Source: an uncultured Collinsella sp. (lineage in GTDB: Bacteria; Actinomycetota; Coriobacteriia; Coriobacteriales; Coriobacteriaceae). Taken from it: DNA of 5,299 nucleotides. Location: NCBI GenBank assembly GCA_900551975.1, contig URYA01000124.1:1-5299 (forward strand). The letters run 5' to 3'. Of this stretch, positions 1 to 4,650 are shown in pieces. Under the pieces are notes generated by a model, which saw nothing but the letters and a program-made list of their open reading frames with translations, was not told the origin of the DNA and did not search any database. The position numbers were made by a program, and so were the translations under genes. Each line of letters begins with the position of its first letter. Position 1 is the stretch's first letter.

Positions 1-915
1 CGGACCAGGCGCCGGCGTGGGCTCGGGCTGCACGGGCTCCACAGGCGTTGCCGCGGCAGCCTCGTCCTCGGCGATATAGACCAGACAATCCTTGAGCTCA
101 TTGCGGTAGCGGTTCTTCCAGCCCTCATGATACTGGGGCTGACTCGAAAACTTAGTGGCGACATTGTTGACCACACTATTGGAAAGCGCCGTCACAAACT
201 CGCGGTCGGACATATCGTTGGAAAGATTCGCCCAGCGGAAAAAGTCCCTGCAGCCACCGGTGCCGCACATGTTGGTAATGCTCCACACCATGCCCTTGAC
301 GCAATCGGCGCGGCCTGAAATATCAATACCCAGGCCGCTCTTGAGCCACGCCTCGGTCACCGCATAGTACGAGTTGTACGCATAGGCATCTTGAAGTGCT
401 GAGAACTCAACAGGATCGGTGTTATACGCACCTTGGAAGGCATCCTGAGCGATATGGCCCAACTCGGTGAGCTGGCCGTTCTCGTACATGGCATTGCTCG
501 TGTTGGAAATCTCGCTGCCGCGATCAATCGCATCCTTGAGCATGCTGTATTTTTCGGGGCTGTAGTTGTAGACCTGCTTCATAAACGGAATGAGCGACCA
601 ACGACGGTCGAACTGGTAATAGCCCAGCGCGTTGTAGCCGTCACCATACGAAAAGCCCTGGTTATAGTTGCCATGGCTCTCGTACTTGGTAAAGTACTTC
701 ATCTCAGGAGTCACGTTGACAAACGAAACGCCCTGGACCGACCTCAGCACGCCCGAGAAGGACTGCTGGGTGTAGAGACCCTTATCGATATCGGTGGCAT
801 CCGAGGCAACGCCCGGCGTGGGCTCCTCGGCAGCAGCGGGTGCCGGCGCGGAAACGGCGCCAAACGAAAGCGCCAGCGTCAGGCCCGCGACAATAGCAGA
901 ATGCTTGGGCTGCAT
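1..915 (-). CDS. Secreted protein, possible lysozyme-like peptidoglycan hydrolase, 3' end missing
   Basis: The reading frame is open for 305 codons from the ATG at 915 down to base 1 and continues beyond the window. Residues 1-29 form a signal peptide: K4 and H5, a hydrophobic core at about 7-23, then a small-residue stretch ending in AAA before EE, a plausible signal peptidase I site. The mature protein begins with an Asp/Thr-rich segment. Residues 77-85 (KYESHGNYN) followed by GYNALGYYQFD (94-104) resemble the catalytic Glu and the Gly/Tyr/Gln strand of lysozyme or transglycosylase folds, with E79 as candidate catalytic residue. Cysteines lie at 205, 217, 222 and 277. From about residue 283 the chain becomes an Ala/Pro/Glu linker (PVEPVQPEPTPAPGP), which usually leads to a wall-binding or anchoring domain; here that part is missing. 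The start is supported by a GGGAGG ribosome site just upstream. Secretion is well supported; enzyme function is inference, and a structural surface protein remains possible. Confidence 0.72.
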   Translation of the reverse strand, partial: MQPKHSAIVAGLTLALSFGAVSAPAPAAAEEPTPGVASDATDIDKGLYTQQSFSGVLRSVQGVSFVNVTPEMKYFTKYESHGNYNQGFSYGDGYNALGYYQFDRRWSLIPFMKQVYNYSPEKYSMLKDAIDRGSEISNTSNAMYENGQLTELGHIAQDAFQGAYNTDPVEFSALQDAYAYNSYYAVTEAWLKSGLGIDISGRADCVKGMVWSITNMCGTGGCRDFFRWANLSNDMSDREFVTALSNSVVNNVATKFSSQPQYHEGWKNRYRNELKDCLVYIAEDEAAAATPVEPVQPEPTPAPGP

Positions 916-920
916 AAGAT

Positions 921-927
921 CCTCCCT
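921..927 (-). promoter_or_regulatory. Ribosome binding site of the secreted-protein gene
   Basis: On the minus strand AGGGAGG lies five bases before the ATG at 915. It is a near-perfect Shine-Dalgarno sequence and fixes the start, placing the signal peptide at the very N-terminus. Confidence 0.7.
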
Positions 928-968
928 GCATTGGTGTAGTTAAAGTTCAGTTTGCAAAGATAAAAATA

Positions 969-997
969 AGTATTGCAGCTCGCCCGTTGTTACACAA
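969..997 (-). promoter_or_regulatory. Weak candidate promoter for the secreted-protein gene
   Basis: On the minus strand TTGTGT (992-997) and AATACT (969-974) are separated by 17 bases, in the 128-base gap between the HEPN gene and the secreted-protein gene. The match is only 3/6 and 4/6 to the sigma-70 boxes, so this is a suggestion. A 6-bp inverted repeat (GTTGTT 986-991 / AACAAC 996-1001) overlaps the upstream box; it has no following T-run and does not look like a terminator. Nothing else recognisable was seen in 916-1043. Confidence 0.25.
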
Positions 998-1043
998 CAA
1001 CCCCTCGGTAAACGGCAACAACCCTCCGCGAATTCTTAAGGAA

Positions 1044-1463
1044 TTAGACAAACTGGTCGTCGGGCGCCAACAGAAGCTCGCCGTAACGTTTCGTCAGCCC
1101 GTCTCTCAACTGACAGAAAGCGGGAATATAGACGTTCAAGATGCGCTGAATCAAATCTTGAGCGAGCTTGTTGTCGTAGATATGGACGTTCGTATTGCGG
1201 TCTCTGAGCATATCCAGCCAGGCTGCCTCATCAATAAAGTCGTAGAATCGGTAGGACTCCTTCAAGATGGCACGAGGAGACCCCGACGCGGCAAGCGTGG
1301 CGCCCTCATACTCGAGCAGACGCTTAAGGAGCTTCCAGCTCAGTTCAAATTGAAGATTGAACTTATTAATCAATCCACTCTGAACAAAATCATTGTTGAG
1401 ATCCTGATTGGGCGCATCCTCAAGATTCGCCAAGGCGCTGGCAAAGTTCTCATATTTTTTCAT
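1044..1463 (-). CDS. HEPN-domain protein, HI0074-type partner of a nucleotidyltransferase (HepT-like)
   Basis: This 139-residue protein matches by eye the HI0074 'nucleotidyltransferase substrate-binding' family, an all-helical HEPN fold. The N-terminus has the typical Tyr-x-x-Phe-x-x-Ala-Leu-x-x-Leu pattern (residues 4-14). FELSWKLLKRLLEYEG (39-54) is the family's central helix, and DRNTNVHIYD (88-97) contains the HEPN signature R89-x4-H94 followed by Y96. In characterised HepT toxins this RX4HXY motif is the RNase site, and its tyrosine is the residue adenylylated by the MntA antitoxin. The gene overlaps the end of the nucleotidyltransferase gene by 14 bases and has no clear Shine-Dalgarno of its own, which points to translational coupling. 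The family is known to form tight complexes with its partner. Toxicity here is inference: HI0074 proteins are a different branch from the best-studied HepT toxins. Confidence 0.85.
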   Translation of the reverse strand: MKKYENFASALANLEDAPNQDLNNDFVQSGLINKFNLQFELSWKLLKRLLEYEGATLAASGSPRAILKESYRFYDFIDEAAWLDMLRDRNTNVHIYDNKLAQDLIQRILNVYIPAFCQLRDGLTKRYGELLLAPDDQFV

Positions 1464-1737
1464 ACAGAATCACACCATCCCTGGCAATTTCATCGAGCAA
1501 TTGCTGCGATAAGGGCTCATCGAGATTGACGACATCTACATCTAAAAGAGTATCAAGATGTTCCTCGATCAAATATGAGAAACGGCCGAAATCCCGGCAA
1601 CCTGCTACGGCGATGTCAATATCGCTCTTGGGCAAGTTGTCGCCTCGAGCACGAGAACCAAACAACACGACCGTCTCGGCGTCACATTCCCGAGCAAAAA
1701 CTTCGATTTGCTTATACACCTTGTCGAGAGATGCCAT
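1450..1737 (-). CDS. Minimal nucleotidyltransferase (MNT), HI0073/MntA-like
   Basis: This 95-residue protein has the nucleotidyltransferase (DNA polymerase beta superfamily) signature: GSRARGDNLPKSDID, with G27-S28 and the metal-binding pair D39 and D41. A third acidic residue is expected in LLDVDVV (D66 or D68). The length is normal for stand-alone MNT proteins. It is paired with the overlapping downstream HEPN gene. In MntA/HepT systems the MNT partner transfers AMP groups from ATP to the HEPN toxin and neutralises it; whether this HI0073-type member does so is inferred. The ATG at 1737 lies 8 bases after the stop of the Rrf2 regulator gene, and the only Shine-Dalgarno-like sequence (AGGG) overlaps that stop codon, so the two are probably cotranscribed. 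Composition is lower in GC than the flanking genes, suggesting recent acquisition of the pair. Confidence 0.87.
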   Translation of the reverse strand: MASLDKVYKQIEVFARECDAETVVLFGSRARGDNLPKSDIDIAVAGCRDFGRFSYLIEEHLDTLLDVDVVNLDEPLSQQLLDEIARDGVILYEKI

Positions 1738-1745
1738 TTGCAGCC

Positions 1746-2177
1746 CTACAGCTTAATGTCAAAGTTGATCTCGGGGACGGCGGCCAGGTCGGCCAACGTC
1801 ACGCCGTCGACGTACTTTTCGATCACGTCATCCAGACCACGCCAAAACTTGACGGTCGAGCAAAGATCGCTGCGGGTGCAGCTGTTGTCGATGCCGTCGC
1901 ACGCCACGGGCGCTGTGCTGCCCTCGACAGCGCGCAGGATGTCGCCAGCACGCACCTCGGCCGGGTCCTTGGCCATCATGTAGCCGCCGCCCTTACCGCG
2001 CACGCTCTTAAGCAAGCCAGCCTTCATAAGCGGACGCACCAGCTGCTCCAAATACTTTTGCGAGATATGCTCGCGGTCGGCAACCTCGCGCAGAGCAATC
2101 TTGCCCTCGGCGTCACCGAGCGCCGCGATATAGATCATCAGCCGGAGGGCATAGCGGCCCTTAGAAGAAATGAGCAT
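1746..2177 (-). CDS. iscR: Rrf2-family transcriptional regulator, IscR-like Fe-S sensor
   Basis: The protein has 143 residues, normal for the Rrf2 family. The N-terminal winged helix-turn-helix shows SSKGRYALRLMIYIA (4-18), the recognition-helix segment HISQKYLEQLVRPL (37-50) and the wing RGKGGGY (60-66). Cysteines at 93, 100 and 106 form the expected Fe-S ligand cluster before an FW pair (111-112). E. coli IscR uses C92, C98, C104 and H107; here the first gap is one residue longer and the position three after the last cysteine is valine. The gene diverges from sufC across a region with repeated operator-like palindromes, which strongly suggests control of the suf operon and itself. The start at 2177 is supported by GGGAGGG on the minus strand at 2183-2189. 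The symbol is by analogy; CymR- or SufR-like naming would also be possible. Confidence 0.88.
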   Translation of the reverse strand: MLISSKGRYALRLMIYIAALGDAEGKIALREVADREHISQKYLEQLVRPLMKAGLLKSVRGKGGGYMMAKDPAEVRAGDILRAVEGSTAPVACDGIDNSCTRSDLCSTVKFWRGLDDVIEKYVDGVTLADLAAVPEINFDIKL

Positions 2178-2182
2178 ACCTA

Positions 2183-2189
2183 CCCTCCC
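2183..2189 (-). promoter_or_regulatory. Ribosome binding site of the Rrf2 regulator gene
   Basis: GGGAGGG on the minus strand lies five bases before the ATG at 2177. It is a strong Shine-Dalgarno match and supports this start codon. Confidence 0.6.
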
Positions 2190-2197
2190 ATCGCATC

Positions 2198-2228
2198 TGG
2201 GACAACATAACCAGGTTTGTTTGTCCCA
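2198..2228. promoter_or_regulatory. Operator-like inverted repeat 1 (probable Rrf2/IscR site)
   Basis: TGGGACAA (2198-2205) and its exact reverse complement TTGTCCCA (2221-2228) flank a 15-base spacer. The spacer is itself symmetric about the same centre (A2213), with AACC at 2209-2212 and GGTT at 2214-2217. A long interrupted palindrome of about 31 bases between an Rrf2 gene and the suf operon is the size and position expected of an Rrf2 dimer site. It lies just upstream of the regulator's ribosome site, in its presumed 5' leader. Confidence 0.65.
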
Positions 2229-2241
2229 AATTTAAAGTAAG

Positions 2242-2272
2242 TGGGACAAACACAACAGGTTATATTGTCCCA
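2242..2272. promoter_or_regulatory. Operator-like inverted repeat 2 (probable Rrf2/IscR site)
   Basis: This is a second copy of the same arrangement: TGGGACAA (2242-2249) and TTGTCCCA (2265-2272), again with a 15-base spacer and the same CAGGTT around the centre. The two centres are 44 bases apart, close to four helical turns, so two dimers would sit on the same DNA face. The repeat overlaps the candidate -10 box of the regulator's own promoter, consistent with autorepression. Confidence 0.68.
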
Positions 2273-2288
2273 GAATTTGAAAAGTCGA
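2259..2288 (-). promoter_or_regulatory. Candidate promoter of the Rrf2 regulator gene
   Basis: On the minus strand TCGACT (2283-2288) and TATAAC (2259-2264) are 18 bases apart, matching the sigma-70 boxes at 4/6 and 5/6. Transcription would start near 2252 and give a leader of roughly 75 bases. The -10 box lies inside operator-like repeat 2. Position and overlap make this the best candidate in the region, but it is read by eye only. Confidence 0.4.
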
Positions 2289-2293
2289 GTGGA

Positions 2294-2317
2294 TTAGTCG
2301 GGTTTTCCCTTGACTAA
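2294..2317. repeat. Inverted repeat / hairpin upstream of sufC
   Basis: TTAGTC (2294-2299) pairs exactly with GACTAA (2312-2317), and inside it GGG (2300-2302) pairs with CCC (2307-2309) around a TTTT loop, leaving two unpaired T's on one side. The right arm contains the TTGACT proposed as the sufC -35 box. It could be a DNA operator, a cruciform-prone element, or an RNA hairpin if transcription starts further upstream. No T-run follows, so it is not a standard terminator. Confidence 0.5.
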
Positions 2318-2337
2318 CGCCGAACCCATAGTAACTT
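2310..2337 (+). promoter_or_regulatory. Candidate suf operon promoter
   Basis: TTGACT (2310-2315, 5/6 to the -35 consensus) is followed after 16 bases by TAACTT (2332-2337), which keeps the most conserved T, A and final T of the -10 box. Transcription would start near 2344, leaving a leader of just under 60 bases before sufC. Both operator-like repeats lie upstream of this promoter, so a regulator bound there could act as an activator or by looping rather than by simple blocking. Confidence 0.4.
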
Positions 2338-2391
2338 TATTCCGAGAAGATTCCTAGGGTTTAGTACACCTATGAGTACACCATATACAGA

Positions 2392-2397
2392 GAGGGA
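2392..2397 (+). promoter_or_regulatory. Ribosome binding site that sets the sufC start
   Basis: GAGGGA lies four bases before the ATG at 2402. The in-frame ATG ten codons earlier (2372) has no comparable site close upstream, so 2402 is preferred. The protein then begins MSANPLLSIEGL, a normal SufC N-terminus. Confidence 0.6.
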
Positions 2398-2401
2398 CAG
2401 C

Positions 2402-3202
2402 ATGAGCGCAAATCCGCTGCTTTCCATCGAAGGTCTGACCGCCTCCGTGGACGAGAAGACCATCCTCCACAACGTCAACCTCAACGTCGCCGCCGGCGAG
2501 ACCCACGTGCTGATGGGACCCAACGGCGCCGGCAAGTCCACCCTCGGACACCTGGTCATGGGCGACCCCGTTTACACGGTCAACGACGGCCGCATCGTCT
2601 TTGACGGCCAGGACATCAGCGAGCTCACCACCGACAAGCGCTCGCGCGCCGGCCTGTTCCTGAGCTTCCAGGCTCCGGTCGAGATCCCGGGCGTGCCGCT
2701 GTCGAGCTTTTTGCGTGCCAGCATCGCCGGCCGTCCCGGCCTGGAGATGAAGGGCAAGGAATTCCGCCGTCGCGTCAAGGAGCTCGCGGCCGAACTCAAC
2801 ATGGACACTGCCTACCTCAACCGCGAGCTGGGCGTGGGCTTCTCGGGCGGCGAGAAAAAGAAGGTCGAAATGCTCCAGCTTCTGCTGCTGCAGCCCAAGC
2901 TCGCCATCCTGGACGAAACCGACTCGGGCCTGGACGTCGACGCCCTGTCCACCGTCAGCCACGGCATGGACGCGTACCGCAAGAGTTGCGACGGCTCCAT
3001 GCTCATCATCACGCACAACACGCGCATTTTGGAGCACCTGGACGTCGACCGCGTCCACGTTATGGTCAAGGGCCACATCGTGCGCGAGGACGACGCCTCG
3101 CTCATCCCCTGGATCGACAAGAACGGCTTTGAGACCTTCGAGCGCGAGGCCGCCGAGCAGCGCGCCCAGGCCGAGTCTGCCGCTGCCGAGCAGCAGGCGT
3201 AA
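2402..3202 (+). CDS. sufC: SufC, ATPase of the SUF Fe-S cluster assembly complex
   Basis: SufC is the cytosolic ABC-type ATPase that binds SufB and SufD and powers rearrangement of the SufBC(2)D scaffold during Fe-S cluster assembly; it is not a transporter. At 266 residues the protein is slightly longer than typical SufC because of an Ala/Glu/Gln-rich C-terminal tail. Visible motifs are Walker A GPNGAGKST (39-47), the Q-loop in FLSFQAP (86-92, Q90), the signature FSGGEKKK (147-154), Walker B with catalytic glutamate in LAILDETDSGLD (167-178, E172) and the switch histidine in IITHN (202-206, H205). The FSGGEKKK signature and the DETDSGLD segment are distinctive of SufC among ABC ATPases. It is the first gene of a plus-strand suf operon, 12 bases before sufB, and has the high-GC codon use of the left part of the window. 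An extension to the ATG at 2372 is possible but unlikely. Confidence 0.95.
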   Translation: MSANPLLSIEGLTASVDEKTILHNVNLNVAAGETHVLMGPNGAGKSTLGHLVMGDPVYTVNDGRIVFDGQDISELTTDKRSRAGLFLSFQAPVEIPGVPLSSFLRASIAGRPGLEMKGKEFRRRVKELAAELNMDTAYLNRELGVGFSGGEKKKVEMLQLLLLQPKLAILDETDSGLDVDALSTVSHGMDAYRKSCDGSMLIITHNTRILEHLDVDRVHVMVKGHIVREDDASLIPWIDKNGFETFEREAAEQRAQAESAAAEQQA

Positions 3203-3207
3203 AGGGG
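3201..3207 (+). promoter_or_regulatory. Ribosome binding site of sufB overlapping the sufC stop
   Basis: AAAGGGG begins within the TAA stop of sufC (3200-3202) and lies seven bases before the sufB ATG at 3215. The tight packing implies coupled translation of the two subunits. Confidence 0.55.
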
Positions 3208-3214
3208 CGACGCA

Positions 3215-4627
3215 ATGACCAAGAACCGCACCGAGGTCGCGGACATCGACCGCAGCCTCTACGACTTCACCTATGGCGAGGAGGGATTCGAGCGCCTCGA
3301 CGCCGGCATCACGCCCGACATCGTGCGCGAGATCAGCGCCAAGAAGGACGAGCCGCAGTGGATGCTCGACCTGCGCCTCAAGTCCCTCGAGATCTTCAAC
3401 CGCTTCCCCGATCCGACGTGGGGCCCCTCCATCGAGGGCCTAGACATGGACAACATCGTCACCTACGTCAAGCCCAACACCGATCAAAAGCACGACTGGG
3501 AGTCGGTGCCCGACGACATCAAGAACACCTTTGAGCGCCTGGGTATCCCCGATGCCGAGCGCAGCTACCTTGCGGGCGTCGGCGCGCAGTACGACTCCGA
3601 GCTGGTCTACCACAACATGCAGGACACCGCGTCCAAGATGGGCATCGTCTACTCCGGCATCGAGGAGGCCCTGCACGACCCGCAGTGGGAGCCACTCATC
3701 CACGAGAAGTTTATGACGCTAATCCCGCCCACCGACCACAAGTTTGCGGCCCTGCACGGCGCCGTGTGGTCGGGCGGCTCGTTTGTCTACGTGCCCAAGG
3801 GCACCAAGCTCGATTTTCCGCTGCAGAGCTACTTCCGCCTCAACGCCAAGGGCGCCGGCCAGTTTGAGCACACGCTCATCATCGTCGAGGACGATGCCGA
3901 CCTGCACTTTATCGAGGGTTGCTCGGCGCCCAAGTACAACGTGGCCAACCTCCACGCCGGCGCTGTCGAGCTCTTTGTGGGTAAGCGTGCGCACCTGCGC
4001 TACTCGACCATCGAGAACTGGTCGAAGAATATGTACAACCTGAACACCAAACGCGCTGTAGTGGAGGAAGGCGGTGTGATTGAATGGGTATCCGGCTCCT
4101 TCGGTTCCCATGTTTCCTACCTCTACCCGATGAGCGTGTTGAACGGCGAGGGCGCACGATCCGAGTTCACCGGAATCACATTCGCGGGCAAAGGACAGAA
4201 CCTCGATACCGGATGTAAGGTCGTCCACAACGCACCGAAAACTTCTTCCTATGTAAATACGAGATCGATCTCCAAGGACGGCGGGATCAGCACCTTCCGA
4301 AGCTCCGTTGTCGTATCCGCAAAGGCAAAGGGCAGCAAATCCGCTGTCTCCTGTCAGTCCCTGATGCTGGATGATATTTCCCGTTCAGATACTATTCCGG
4401 CTATGGATATCCGTACAAAGGATGCAGATGTGGGACATGAGGCAAAGATCGGCAAGATCAGCGACGATGCAGTGTTCTATCTGATGTCCAGAGGAATTTC
4501 AGAGGAAGATGCAAGAGCCATGATCGTAAGCGGATTTGCAGACAATGTATCCAAGGAACTGCCTCTTGAATATGCAGTGGAAATGAACAATCTGATCCGC
4601 CTTGAGATGAAAGGCAGTATTGGCTGA
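3215..4627 (+). CDS. sufB: SufB, Fe-S scaffold subunit; coding sequence is a mosaic of two composition styles
   Basis: SufB is the core scaffold of the SufBCD complex; it receives sulfur from SufS and its partner and builds the nascent cluster in the cytosol. The 470-residue length is normal. Residues corresponding to functional positions of E. coli SufB are visible: R208 and N210 in YFRLN, C236 in IEGCSAP (E. coli C254), C380 in SAVSCQSLM (E. coli C405) and E409 in GHEAKIGKI (E. coli E434). The spacing agrees for R208 to C236 (28) and C380 to E409 (29). The frame is unbroken, yet codon use changes abruptly near codon 279: all 16 lysines before it are AAG and no GTA, GCA or AGA occurs, whereas afterwards AAA, GTA, GCA and AGA are common. 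The protein is probably functional if the junction is real. sufD follows 23 bases downstream. Confidence 0.94.
   Translation: MTKNRTEVADIDRSLYDFTYGEEGFERLDAGITPDIVREISAKKDEPQWMLDLRLKSLEIFNRFPDPTWGPSIEGLDMDNIVTYVKPNTDQKHDWESVPDDIKNTFERLGIPDAERSYLAGVGAQYDSELVYHNMQDTASKMGIVYSGIEEALHDPQWEPLIHEKFMTLIPPTDHKFAALHGAVWSGGSFVYVPKGTKLDFPLQSYFRLNAKGAGQFEHTLIIVEDDADLHFIEGCSAPKYNVANLHAGAVELFVGKRAHLRYSTIENWSKNMYNLNTKRAVVEEGGVIEWVSGSFGSHVSYLYPMSVLNGEGARSEFTGITFAGKGQNLDTGCKVVHNAPKTSSYVNTRSISKDGGISTFRSSVVVSAKAKGSKSAVSCQSLMLDDISRSDTIPAMDIRTKDADVGHEAKIGKISDDAVFYLMSRGISEEDARAMIVSGFADNVSKELPLEYAVEMNNLIRLEMKGSIG
4045..4060. other. Composition breakpoint inside sufB (recombination or assembly junction)
   Basis: Up to codon 278 the gene follows the high-GC style of sufC. 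AAA first appears for lysine at 4049-4051 (codon 279) and GTA first appears for valine at codon 282. The change falls in a stretch coding for a conserved SufB segment (MYNLNTKRAVVEEGG), where sequences from different lineages could share enough identity to recombine or to be mis-joined by an assembler. The exact join cannot be placed to the base by eye. Confidence 0.65.
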
Positions 4628-4635
4628 TCGCGGAA

Positions 4636-4641
4636 GGGAGG
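4636..4641 (+). promoter_or_regulatory. Ribosome binding site that sets the sufD start
   Basis: GGGAGG lies nine bases before the ATG at 4651. Another ATG at 4646 reads into a stop after six codons, so 4651 is the correct start. The strong site is typical of low-GC Firmicutes and matches the style of the downstream gene. Confidence 0.6.
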
Positions 4642-4650
4642 TTGAATGAT

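Noticed and set aside
433..939. Plus-strand open frame of 168 codons opposite the secreted-protein gene
   Set aside because: The minus-strand frame has a signal peptide, a strong ribosome site and coherent protein composition; the plus-strand frame has none of these.
986..1001. Inverted repeat GTTGTT / AACAAC as a terminator for the regulator-MNT-HEPN transcript
   Set aside because: The stem is only six weak base pairs and no T-run follows directly on the minus strand.
987..1529. Plus-strand open frame of 180 codons opposite the HEPN/MNT genes
   Set aside because: The minus-strand frames carry recognisable HEPN and nucleotidyltransferase motifs; this frame shows no family pattern and crosses both genes.
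1575..2210. Plus-strand open frame of 211 codons opposite the Rrf2 gene
   Set aside because: It is antisense to a clear Rrf2 protein with helix-turn-helix and cysteine motifs, and it ends inside the operator region.
2372..2401. Upstream in-frame ATG as the sufC start
   Set aside because: No ribosome site stands at a suitable distance, and the extra ten residues are not typical of SufC; the ATG at 2402 has GAGGGA just before it.
2354..3076. Long open frame on the minus strand opposite sufC
   Set aside because: It is a shadow of the GC-rich sufC codons, has a low-complexity Val/Ala/Asp/Gly-rich composition and crosses the suf promoter region; sufC has every family motif.
3719..4228. Minus-strand open frame of 169 codons opposite sufB
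   Set aside because: It is a shadow of sufB and spans the composition breakpoint without a coherent composition of its own.
4045..4300. Insertion sequence or phage integration as the cause of the style change
   Set aside because: There is no transposase, terminal repeat or frame break; the sufB frame continues without interruption, which fits homologous exchange or a chimeric join instead.
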